Assembly (NCBI RefSeq): GCF_001269985.1
Contig: NZ_BBZB01000001.1
Span: forward strand, 2,542,001 to 2,606,000
Reading direction: 5' to 3'
DNA: 64,000 nucleotides
From: Pseudoalteromonas sp. '520P1 No. 423'
GTDB lineage: Bacteria; Pseudomonadota; Gammaproteobacteria; Enterobacterales; Alteromonadaceae
Both the position numbers and the translations under genes were made by a program. Shown piece after piece: positions 55,788 through 63,686 of the stretch (positions are counted from its first letter, which is position 1; every line of letters begins with the position of its first letter). The notes under the pieces were generated by a model that was not told where the DNA came from, did not search any database, and saw only the letters and a list, made by a program, of their open reading frames with translations.

Positions 55788-56678
55788 ATGAATTGGGATG
55801 ACCTAAAAGTCTTTTTGGAAGTTGCTAGAAGTGAAACTTTAACCATGGCCTCAAAGCGATTAAATATTGACCCTTCTACGGTTTCTAGGCGAATTCATAA
55901 ATTAGAAAATGAATTAGGCACACAACTTTTTGATCGCAGTGTAACAGGCCATCAATTAACTGAGCACGGTCACGAATTACTAACCACAGCATTAGATATT
56001 GAGAAAAAAACGGTGGCGACCCTTGATATTTTGCAAGGCAAAAACCTTGAAGATAAAGGCAATATCAGAATTGGTACCACAGATGCATTTGGTAGCTACT
56101 TTATTACTGAGCAATTAACATCTTTTCATCTTCAACATAAACAAATATCAATAGATCTACTTCCTTTACAACGTTTGGTTAAACTAACGCAATATGAAGC
56201 AGATTTGGCCGTTACCGTAGAAAAGCCGGAAAATAAATCTCTTGTTGTGACTAAACTCTGTGACTACCGCTTAAAAATGTATGCCAGTAAAGAATACTTA
56301 GCGCAACACGGTGGTATGAGCTGTTTATCTCAACTTTCAAATCATGCAATGATAGGATATGTTGATGACTTAATATTTAGTGATCAACTGTGTTATTTAG
56401 ACAGATACTTAGAAAAAGTAAAACCCGTTTTTAGAAGTACCAGTGTTATCGCGCAGTATAAAGCAGTTGAAAACGGCCTAGGTTTAGCAATATTACCTTG
56501 TTTTTTAGCATCAAAATCAGAAAACTTAGTGCCAGTATTAGAAAATGATATTAATATAATACGCAGTTTTTGGATGGCCGCACCCGTTGAACGTAAAAGA
56601 TTAGCCAGAGTAGAGAAACTTTGGCAACATCTCAAGTTAACAACCCAGCAAGCTGAAGCTTTACTACTAGGCCAGTAA
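55788..56678 (+). CDS. LysR-type regulator, probable mmsA regulator
   Basis: 296 residues from MNWDDLKVFLEVARSETLTM; the frame is open 34 codons further up, but those codons cross the palindromic operator and are not family sequence. The winged helix MASKRLNIDPSTVSRRIHKLENELGTQLFDR is of the group that includes MmsR-like regulators controlling mmsA in other proteobacteria. The C-terminal effector domain (about 88-296) follows. It is divergent from mmsA. Confidence 0.9.
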   Translation: MNWDDLKVFLEVARSETLTMASKRLNIDPSTVSRRIHKLENELGTQLFDRSVTGHQLTEHGHELLTTALDIEKKTVATLDILQGKNLEDKGNIRIGTTDAFGSYFITEQLTSFHLQHKQISIDLLPLQRLVKLTQYEADLAVTVEKPENKSLVVTKLCDYRLKMYASKEYLAQHGGMSCLSQLSNHAMIGYVDDLIFSDQLCYLDRYLEKVKPVFRSTSVIAQYKAVENGLGLAILPCFLASKSENLVPVLENDINIIRSFWMAAPVERKRLARVEKLWQHLKLTTQQAEALLLGQ

Positions 56679-56740
56679 TTTACTTTTTTAAAAATGATAA
56701 TTGCCAATTGTCATTTGATTTAACTTTTAAGGCATTTTTT

Positions 56741-57769
56741 ATGAAAATTTCTAAAATTCTTTCGATTGGACTTTTGTCACTTTCGATAAATACAGCCATC
56801 AATTTTGATGCAAAAGCAAAAGACCCTGTACCACTATTTGATCAATGGTTAGTAGAACTTCGAGCAGAAGCCAAGAAAAAAGGTATTACAGATGAAACGA
56901 TTGAAGCGGCATTAACCGATTTAAAACTTTACCCTAAAGCCATTAAAAGTGACCGTGCACAACCTGAATTTAAACGCACATTTAAAAATTATAGTGAAAA
57001 GCGTTTATCTCAGTGGCGGCTAAAAACAGGCGCTAAAATGCAAAAAGAGCATGGCGCATTACTTAAAGAAGTTGGTGAAGCGTATGGTGTTCAACCACGA
57101 TTTATTTTGTCATTTTGGGGATTAGAAACTAACTACGGAAATTACATGGGTAAGAACGATATTATTCGTTCACTCGCTACGTTAGCTTATGATAAACGCC
57201 GCGCAGCCTATTTCAGAAAAGAGCTATTTAATGCTTTAATCATTTTAGATGAAGGACATATCGCACTTAAAGATATGAAAGGTTCTTGGAGTGGTGCTAT
57301 GGGTCAAGGTCAATTTATGCCATCTAGCTTCTTGCGTTTTGCACAAGATTTTGACGGTGATGGTAAAAAAGATATTTGGGGTAACCATGCTGACGTATTT
57401 GCATCTATCGCAAATTACTTAAAACACTTTGGCTGGAATAATAACCAAACTTGGGGCCGTGAAGTCACTTTACCTGATAATGCAAGTACTTGGTTAAAAA
57501 CTGTAAAAGCAGATAAACCAGAAAAAGGTTGCCGCGCTTTAAGAACTCATACAGATAAACTATCTCTTAAAGAGTGGAATGATTACGGTATACGCCGTTT
57601 AAATCTTAAAAATTTACCGGATGTAAACTTAAAAGCCACGCTTATTTTACCTGATGGTGAAAAAGGCCAAGCATTCTTAACATATGATAACTACCGCACT
57701 ATTTTACGTTATAACTGTGCAAATAGTTACGCACTGACTATTGGTTTATTGGCTGATAAATTTAAATAA
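56741..57769 (+). CDS. Lytic murein transglycosylase, MltB family
   Basis: 342 residues from MKISKILSIGLLSLSINTA (signal peptide without a lipobox, unlike E. coli MltB); a frame upstream of the ATG is ignored. Family 3 signature: FWGLETNYGNYMG with catalytic Glu, AYFRKELFNALIIL, WSGAMGQGQFMPSSFL and FDGDGKKDIWGNHADVFASIANYL. C-terminal part has NYRTILRYNCANSYAL. It cleaves peptidoglycan to anhydro-muropeptides in the periplasm; may be soluble because the lipid anchor is missing. Confidence 0.93.
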   Translation: MKISKILSIGLLSLSINTAINFDAKAKDPVPLFDQWLVELRAEAKKKGITDETIEAALTDLKLYPKAIKSDRAQPEFKRTFKNYSEKRLSQWRLKTGAKMQKEHGALLKEVGEAYGVQPRFILSFWGLETNYGNYMGKNDIIRSLATLAYDKRRAAYFRKELFNALIILDEGHIALKDMKGSWSGAMGQGQFMPSSFLRFAQDFDGDGKKDIWGNHADVFASIANYLKHFGWNNNQTWGREVTLPDNASTWLKTVKADKPEKGCRALRTHTDKLSLKEWNDYGIRRLNLKNLPDVNLKATLILPDGEKGQAFLTYDNYRTILRYNCANSYALTIGLLADKFK

Positions 57770-57787
57770 CTTAGACTCCAAAATAAT

Positions 57788-57816
57788 GTGTGCTTAGATA
57801 CTTTTTCTAAGCACAC
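57788..57816 (+). terminator. Stem-loop after the transglycosylase gene
   Basis: GTGTGCTTAGA / TCTAAGCACAC perfect 11-bp stem with a 7-nt T-rich loop, 18 bp past the stop; no T tract follows. Confidence 0.65.
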
Positions 57817-57930
57817 TTCCACTACCCTAAACTAAACACTCAATTCGACATCCCCTACAATTTTCATCGCATAATTTTATATATGTTTTTGTGGAGCTAG
57901 GTTATATTATCCATGAAAATATCAAACAAA

Positions 57931-58098
57931 ACCTCCAATAAAACAACTCGAAGAGGACAATCTTATAAATTAAAACTGAGTTTTCATAACATCTCCGAAA
58001 TACTGCCGATGTCATTCCCGAAGTCCCTTATCGGGAATCTATCTTTTATAATCTATAAACTACTCACAAAAGATCTCCGATAAAAACAACTCGGAGAT
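57931..58098. repeat. Cluster of REP-like small hairpins
   Basis: ATTCCCGA / TCGGGAAT (58014-58038) and ATCTCCGA / TCGGAGAT (58073-58098) are perfect 8-bp inverted repeats. A decayed copy (CCTCCAATAAAACAACTCG then AAGAGG) lies at 57931-57957. The loops AATAAAACAACTCG and ATAAAAACAACTCG are alike, so they share an origin. The stretch 57817-58103 has no gene besides these. Confidence 0.6.
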
Positions 58099-58103
58099 GA
58101 CGA

Positions 58104-58510
58104 ATGAGATTTACAATATTAAATATTAATCTGAATGTTTTACGGAAATTGTTACAAAACACTTACCATTTTTTATTGGACCATTATGGCTATGAGCGAG
58201 ACAATAATACCCAACTACAAAACGATAAAGACTCTGTTTTAAGTCAATTATATTCGTGTGATGCTGTGGTTATTGTTGAACCGGAATGGGACGGCAAGAT
58301 CCCACCTGCACTTGTTAATTTACTATTATGTGCTAATGACTCCTATTCAGGTTTACTGCTTGGCCATAACCCAGCTTTTACAATTGGATTATCTACATCT
58401 GCTGGTGGCAGTAACCCCATTTCATTACTTAAGTCTTATGCTGCTAAAAATACTCACTTTCGGTATCAAATACAGTTATTTTATCTGTTAACAATCAATA
58501 AACAACAGGA
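58104..58510 (+). pseudogene. Remnant of an NAD(P)H-dependent FMN reductase gene
   Basis: The frame reads FTILNINLNVLRKLLQ, CDAVVIVEPEWDGKIPPALVNLL and NPAFTIGLSTSAGGSNPI, LLKSYAAKNTHFRY, i.e. the flavodoxin-like core with the EPEW and GGSNPI loops. The N-terminal phosphate loop (G-S-x-R) is missing, and after NTHFRY the sequence is foreign to the family and runs into the next remnant. The apparent start ATG lies in the REP-like sequence. Non-functional in this form. Confidence 0.65.
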
Positions 58511-58518
58511 CTTACTTT

Positions 58519-58850
58519 GTGCTTTTAGATTTTTCTGCCATCATCTTATTACTTTTAGGCATAGCACATTCATATTTAGGTGAAAAATATATTTTAACCA
58601 GACTGTTTAAAAGAACGAATATTCCCCACCTTTATGGCAGTGATGATTTCACAAAAAATACTTTAAGATTTGCTTGGCATATCACTACATTTACCTGGTT
58701 TGGAATTGCTATATTACTGGCTTTTGAAAATAAACCAGTAATTTATTGTTATATACAATCAGTATTGTTTTTTTAGTGAGTGGCTTAGTATCGGTTTACT
58801 TTAGCAAAGATTAGTATTTTTTTGGCAATCAGTTTATTTAAAACTTTGAT
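58519..58850 (+). pseudogene. Frameshifted small membrane-protein gene
   Basis: From GTG: LLDFSAIILLLLGIAHSYLG, YILTRLFKRTNIPHLYG and TLRFAWHITTFTWFGIAILL, a small multi-helix membrane protein of unknown function that resembles a family with conserved H-S-x-L-G-E and W-H motifs. The frame breaks in a run of seven T (58768-58774); one frame later it continues LVSGLVSVYFSKD, and then in a third frame ISIFLAISLFKTLI. Two frame changes indicate decay, or errors at T runs. Confidence 0.6.
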
Positions 58851-58977
58851 TTAAATCTATTTCAGAAGTACGCACACATAAAGGTATTTTAGATATTCCA
58901 ATGACATTAAATTTAGCTGCTACTGGTAACAATTGATTACGTTTTATAATCTCGATCTATTTTAATATAAACAAAAA

Positions 58978-59446
58978 TTGCATCGAGATTTATACGCCAA
59001 TAAAACAAATAAACTTTCTGGTTTTACCTTATTAGAACTTATCATTGTCATTGTCATTGTTATTGTTATTGTTATTGTTATTTTAGCTGTATTAGCAATT
59101 ATAGCCCTACCTAAGTTTTTAGATCTCAACTCTAATGCTGCAACTTCTGTAGGTAGTGATATATTTCCAATATGTTACTTACAAGTGGAATGCCTCAAGA
59201 GGTAGCAGCAACAGAACGGGTGTTACAAGTTCTTATTTCCAAAGCTTTCAAGAAGCAGGTTATAAAGTATTTATTCATCAAGCAAGAACGTTTTATTCAT
59301 CTTGTCATTTTTATTATTTAGACGGTGTCGATTTGACCAAAACACCTTACTTGCTTTATGACGCCGATAACGTTGTTAAAGCAAGTGGTGTAATGGATAT
59401 ATCAAATGGTATTACTTGGTCTGACAGCCTAACTTTGTATAATTAA
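58978..59446 (+). pseudogene. Broken type IV pilin (MSHA-like) gene
   Basis: The N-terminus is a prepilin: basic leader, cleavage site SG-FTLLELIIVIV, hydrophobic helix, then ALPKFLDLNSNA as in MSHA pilins. No ATG exists (TTG at 58978). The helix is lengthened by six ATTGTY repeats. After about residue 65 the frame is lost, and the C-terminal part continues in another frame (YKWNASRGSSNRTG, CHFYYLDGVDLTKTPYLLYD, VVKASGVMDISNG) to a stop at 59446. The total is shorter than normal, so a middle piece is gone too. Not functional. Confidence 0.65.
59044..59082 (+). repeat. Hexanucleotide microsatellite in the pilin helix
   Basis: ATTGTC twice, ATTGTT four times, then ATT; it encodes (Ile-Val)6-Ile in the N-terminal helix of the pilin remnant. 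Each gain or loss of a unit changes the helix by two residues without shifting the frame. Confidence 0.85.
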
Positions 59447-59830
59447 TAGATTAACCCACATGGCTAATATACAGATAAAACCGATAAAAAAACTTATCAT
59501 TCGATGCATCACATTATTATAACTAATATGAATTACTGCATGAAGATAACGAGATATTACAAAAACAATTGCGGTATATAGTGCAAATTCACTTCGTATG
59601 TTTAACGATATAAATAGCGTACATACAACATAAAATAATACTGGTAACTCAAACTGATTATTAAAATTACGGGTTGTCTTAGTCACTAAGTCAGGTAAAT
59701 CATCTCCTTGCATAAGTCTAAAATATTTACGACTCATCTTACCTTTTTTAACATTTTTAATTCTAACTGTTACTGTTATTATTCCTACAATAAACGTCAG
59801 TAGTACCATCATAAACATTGTTATTAACAT
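59429..59830 (-). CDS. MAPEG family membrane protein
   Basis: 133 residues, four membrane helices. The MAPEG core is TTRNFNNQFELPVLFYVVCTLF, matching the R-x-F-N-Q-F-E-x-P motif, followed by SRYLHAVIHISYNNVMHRM. Family members act on glutathione or eicosanoids in eukaryotes; in bacteria the role is mostly unknown. The gene appears intact, and its last 18 bases overlap the end of the pilin remnant on the other strand. Confidence 0.85.
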   Translation of the reverse strand: MLITMFMMVLLTFIVGIITVTVRIKNVKKGKMSRKYFRLMQGDDLPDLVTKTTRNFNNQFELPVLFYVVCTLFISLNIRSEFALYTAIVFVISRYLHAVIHISYNNVMHRMISFFIGFICILAMWVNLLIIQS

Positions 59831-59973
59831 AATAATTTTCTTTGTTATTTTTAGAGTTCATGATTATTATAGGATTCGAGCAAGTTAGCAACTCACTATG
59901 TAAAGAATTTCTGTTAAATACTTGCCCTACTTATTAATATCGTTTTTATTACTAAAGGAATAATTAGCCCTTA

Positions 59974-60246
59974 ATGGACAACTTAGACTTTAATGCTTTT
60001 TGTAAATCAATCTTAATTGAGCTAAGCATTGCTTACCCTTTTAGCAAAACGATTGCTTTTAGTGATATTAATAAAGATGTAGTCTCAACAACTGAACAGC
60101 TTGATTTTCACAATCAAATCATTCAATTTTTAGTTAATGAAAAACTTATTAGACAACTACCCATACAACATAATGATTTAAATTATTATCAATTAACACC
60201 TAGCGGATTTAAATTATTCAGTAAAAATGAACAAATGTGCTTTTAA
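59974..60246 (+). CDS. Small hypothetical protein, 90 aa, winged-helix-like
   Basis: The frame encodes a mostly helical protein with a wHTH-like end: DFHNQIIQFLVNEKLIRQLP, then YYQLTPSGFKLFSKN, the L-T-x-x-G-x-x-L of winged helices. ATG, with AAAGGAATAA upstream. The family is not recognised; DNA binding is only suggested by the pattern. It ends 2 bp before the cupin remnant on the opposite strand. Confidence 0.6.
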   Translation: MDNLDFNAFCKSILIELSIAYPFSKTIAFSDINKDVVSTTEQLDFHNQIIQFLVNEKLIRQLPIQHNDLNYYQLTPSGFKLFSKNEQMCF

Positions 60247-60247
60247 T

Positions 60248-60765
60248 TTATAAATGCCCTACTTTTACTAAAATAATTGAATCTTGTTCAACATAAGGAT
60301 TATGAACACTCATATGCGGGTTTCTGATCCAACTACCCGCAGGATAGCGACCTTTTTTATCAATAAACTCACCGCTTATTACATATATTTCTTCTCCTGA
60401 AAAATGTGTATGTTGAACAAAGTGCTCTCCTTTTGGCCAATAAACCAGTGCTGTAGATTCTCCTTCAAACTCATGCAAAGGCATAACTTTTAAGTTACCA
60501 CAGCCTTGTAACCATGATGGCGTATTTGTATAAAAATTAATGTGTTTGTTATCATTTTTTTAAATTGATGTAGTTTAACAAGTAAAGTATAGACCTGTTT
60601 ACTAAATGGACTATGAATAAATCCTTGTGGATTTCTAAAGTATGTACCAGCATGATAATCACTTAACTCGTCTGAAAATACACCTTCCAATACTAATATT
60701 TCTTCCCCTAATGGATGATCATGGTTGGAAAACTTTGAACCCGGTTCAAACTTTACAAGACTTTA
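60248..60765 (-). pseudogene. Frameshifted ChrR-type double-cupin gene
   Basis: On the minus strand two cupin halves are visible. First: LVKFEPGSKFSNHDHPLGEE with LVLEGVFSDELSDYHAGTYF and RNPQGFIHSPFS. Second: STALVYWPKGEHFVQHTHFS, GEEIYVISGEFIDKKGRYPAG, SWIRNPHMSVHNPY and the end LVKVGHL. The metal-ligand His-x-His and Glu of both halves are present. The frame changes near the T7 run (60555-60561), and the N-terminus is lost behind a stop near 60765. It resembles the anti-sigma/cupin module of ChrR-like proteins. Confidence 0.7.
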
Positions 60766-60873
60766 ACGAAGTACAACCTAGAGTTGAATACTAACTAACA
60801 ACTTTTGGCAACAAATTTGTTATAATAATAGATCAATTAGAAGCACTTCAAACCTAAATCAATTTAACAGGAT

Positions 60874-60898
60874 AAAAGTCAGGAGCATCCTGACTTTT
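60874..60898. terminator. Bidirectional terminator
   Basis: AAAAGTCAGGA-GCA-TCCTGACTTTT perfect 11-bp stem with flanking A/T. It ends the minus-strand 319-aa gene. Confidence 0.88.
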
Positions 60899-60909
60899 TA
60901 ATATTAGAG

Positions 60910-61869
60910 CTAAGGTGCAATAGGACATTTACACGGATTATCATCATTATCCGCAGATTTACAGCGTTCCTTAGCTTGCTCCCATGTATAAACGGGCTTT
61001 ATATTTTTACTATCAAAGAATAAGTCCATTTGAGCTAAAGCACATATAGTTAGCTGATCTTCAGCTTTTTGTGGATCAGGTGCGCCTTCTCCAGTTTCAT
61101 TATTAAACCATCTCTTACAAGCTTGTGCTTTTGCTTCTTCAGGTGTGATACCTGGATTATCACCACAGATTTTTAAGAAAGTGGCTGCAACTAAATCTTG
61201 TGCTTCATATTTTCTTATATCAGGAATTGTTGCAGGGTTGTTACTACATTTTCCTGTAACACCAGCTGCAATCATATGATTTGCTATCATATATGGGGTT
61301 TCTTTTTCACTGTGTTCAAACAATTTAATACTACCCGCTTGTAAAATATTAACTTGAGGTACGCCATCACTATTAACTGGTAGTTGATCTTTGAATCTTA
61401 CTCTAAACCAGGCAGGTGCTTGCGGATCATATAATGCTGAACCACAAATCAATAAAGGTAAAGTATAAGGATTATCTTTATTATGTTCTGGATTTAACTG
61501 TAGCTGAAGCATATTGCGAATATAATTCGATTTTTCTTCATTATCAAAAAATACTGAAGATAGCATCACTGGGAAATAGTCGTTTTCATATTCACTTTCA
61601 CCAGAGCCTGGAGCTGCAATTGGATTAACATCTAAACAAGCCTTATAAAGGTCAATTTCAGATTCATTTATACCTACACATTCTAAAACTTGTTGCCAAC
61701 GATTTAATGTCATGTTTTCTAAATAGTCAGCAGTTTGCATTGCTACATATGGAGGATAATGTAATAATGTCAATGATTTTTGTCTTGAAATTGGCATTCC
61801 TAATGGTAAATACAATTCCCATTTTGACTTACCATCACTTTTATTACCATTAACAGGAAATCCCGCCAT
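60910..61869 (-). CDS. Hypothetical protein, 319 aa, family not recognised
   Basis: A complete frame with its own terminator. It has no signal peptide or membrane helix. It holds ELYLPLGMPISRQKSLTLLH, a central PLLICGSALYDPQAPAWFRV, and a Cys-rich tail (KCSNNPATIP, KICGDNPGITPEEAKAQACK, DNDDNPCKCPIAP). The many NNP/DNP turns and eight or more cysteines suggest a metal-binding or oxidised protein, but nothing proves it. I cannot name a family; a role in secretion or toxin-like activity would be guesswork. No related gene stands beside it. Confidence 0.75.
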   Translation of the reverse strand: MAGFPVNGNKSDGKSKWELYLPLGMPISRQKSLTLLHYPPYVAMQTADYLENMTLNRWQQVLECVGINESEIDLYKACLDVNPIAAPGSGESEYENDYFPVMLSSVFFDNEEKSNYIRNMLQLQLNPEHNKDNPYTLPLLICGSALYDPQAPAWFRVRFKDQLPVNSDGVPQVNILQAGSIKLFEHSEKETPYMIANHMIAAGVTGKCSNNPATIPDIRKYEAQDLVAATFLKICGDNPGITPEEAKAQACKRWFNNETGEGAPDPQKAEDQLTICALAQMDLFFDSKNIKPVYTWEQAKERCKSADNDDNPCKCPIAP

Positions 61870-61991
61870 TGTTTAGTCTTTAATATTTGATACTTTAACG
61901 AAAATTTACATAAAACCAGATTTTATTCATGTCAACTTCTGATAATCTACTCATTGATTTACTTTAATCTCCACCTTAATAAGAGAGCAAA

Positions 61992-63617
61992 ATGAAAAAA
62001 CTTCTTAGTTTAAGCCTACTAAGTACATTGGTACTGGCTGGCTGTGCAACTACAGCATTAAATAAAACCGATTTTGAATCAGCATATAACACAATTAATA
62101 GCGAACAGCTAACAACGCATATTAAAGCTTTTGCATCCGATGAATTTGGTGGCCGAGGCCCTTCAACTGAAGGTGAAAAACTGACTTTAGCTTACCTAAC
62201 TAAACATTTTAAAGAGTTAGGTTACCAACCAGGTAATGGTGACAGTTTTTTACAAAAAGTCCCTTTAGTATCTCTTGAAGCATCACCTGAAATGGGCTTA
62301 ACGATTGGCGATAAAACATACCAATATAAAAAAGAAATGGTAATGGGTTCATCGCGTATCAGTGAATTTGAAGTAATTGAAAATTCAGAGCTTGTTTTTG
62401 TAGGTTACGGCGTAAATGCACCAGAATATAACTGGAATGATTACAAAGATTTAGATGTTAAGGGTAAAACAGTCGTTATTCTCGTAAACGATCCTGGTTT
62501 TGCAACAAAAGATCCTGAATTATTTACAGGCGATGCAATGACATATTATGGTCGTTGGACTTATAAATATGAAGAAGCTAGTCGTCAAGGTGCTGCAGGT
62601 GCAATCATAGTGCATGAAACGGCTCCAGCATCATACCCTTGGTCTGTTGTTGAAAACTCTTGGACAGGCCCGCAATTCGGTTTCCAAAAAGAAAATAATA
62701 ATATGGACCGTGTTGCAGTTGAAGGCTGGATCACAAACGATGTCGCGATTGAAATTTTCAAAAAAGCGGGTTTAGACTTCGGTAAACAAAAGCAACTTGC
62801 AGCAAAATCTTCACATCATGCTGATTTAGGCGATTTAACAGCAAGTGTAAGCGTAAAAAATACAATTAAAAAGTCTATCTCTAATAACTTTATCGCTACT
62901 TTGCCTGGTAGTGACAAAGCAGATGAGCATATTATCTATTCTGCACATTGGGATCACTTAGGTACAGATCCAACTAAAAAAGGCGATAAAATATATAACG
63001 GTGCTCATGATAATGCGACTGGTACAGCTGGCATGATTGAAGTAGCTGAAGCGTTTGCTTCATTACCTAAGAACCCTAAACGTTCTATCACATTTTTAGC
63101 TTTGACAGCTGAAGAACAAGGTTTATTAGGTTCTAAGTACTATGCTGCTAATCCTGTTATTTCTCCAAAAAGTACTGTCGCTAACATCAATATGGATAGT
63201 TTAAACCTTTTAGGAAGAGTAAAAGATGTCAGTGTTGTTGGTATCGGAAAATCTGAACTAGACGATATGCTTGCTGTTGCTGCAACAAAGCAAAACCGTA
63301 CAATAGGTGGTGATCCAAAACCATCTTCAGGTGGTTACTACCGCTCTGATCATTTTGCTTTTGCTAGCATGGGTGTACCGGCTATGTACGCTGGTGGCGG
63401 TACCTTACCAATTGATGATGCTACAGCGAAATACAGAAAACGTATGGGTCTAATATTGCGTGGTTGTTACCACCAAGCATGTGACCATTACAGAAAAGGC
63501 TGGGATTTATCAGGAGCAGTTCAAGATTTGAAATTGTTCTATCATGTAGGCTTTGATTTATCAGAACAAAAAGATTGGCCAAAATGGGATACTAAATCCG
63601 AATTCCAAAGAAAATAA
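61992..63617 (+). CDS. M28 family metallopeptidase, lipoprotein
   Basis: 541 residues. Signal peptide with lipobox LVLAGC (Cys near 18), so probably membrane-anchored. A PA-type insert domain lies in the middle (about 130-280: VFVGYGVNAPEYNWNDYKDL). The zinc aminopeptidase domain has HWDHLGTD, HDNATGTAGMIEVA, TAEEQGLLGSKYY with the catalytic Glu pair, MDSLN and YYRSDHFAFASMGVP. It should release N-terminal residues from peptides at the cell surface. GAGAG before the ATG. Confidence 0.94.
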   Translation: MKKLLSLSLLSTLVLAGCATTALNKTDFESAYNTINSEQLTTHIKAFASDEFGGRGPSTEGEKLTLAYLTKHFKELGYQPGNGDSFLQKVPLVSLEASPEMGLTIGDKTYQYKKEMVMGSSRISEFEVIENSELVFVGYGVNAPEYNWNDYKDLDVKGKTVVILVNDPGFATKDPELFTGDAMTYYGRWTYKYEEASRQGAAGAIIVHETAPASYPWSVVENSWTGPQFGFQKENNNMDRVAVEGWITNDVAIEIFKKAGLDFGKQKQLAAKSSHHADLGDLTASVSVKNTIKKSISNNFIATLPGSDKADEHIIYSAHWDHLGTDPTKKGDKIYNGAHDNATGTAGMIEVAEAFASLPKNPKRSITFLALTAEEQGLLGSKYYAANPVISPKSTVANINMDSLNLLGRVKDVSVVGIGKSELDDMLAVAATKQNRTIGGDPKPSSGGYYRSDHFAFASMGVPAMYAGGGTLPIDDATAKYRKRMGLILRGCYHQACDHYRKGWDLSGAVQDLKLFYHVGFDLSEQKDWPKWDTKSEFQRK

Positions 63618-63642
63618 ATGCAAATGATATTGATTTGCATTT
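63616..63642 (+). terminator. Stem-loop overlapping the M28 stop codon
   Basis: AAATGCAAAT / ATTTGCATTT perfect 10-bp stem starting at the TAA; no T tract. Confidence 0.5.
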
Positions 63643-63653
63643 AAATTAACTTT

Positions 63654-63686
63654 AAAGTACAACCTCCTATAATGAGGTTGTACTTT
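63654..63686 (+). promoter_or_regulatory. 13-bp hairpin containing the ribosome-binding site of the next gene
   Basis: AAAGTACAACCTC (63654-63666) and GAGGTTGTACTTT (63674-63686), 7-nt loop. The 3' arm holds GAGG about 9 bp before the ATG at 63687, so folding would hide the ribosome-binding site. With the following T-rich bases (TTTATGTTTTTT) it could instead act as the M28 terminator. Confidence 0.7.

Noticed and set aside
58258..58491. Plus-strand ORF of 77 residues
   Set aside because: Leu/Tyr-rich shadow in another frame of the FMN reductase remnant.
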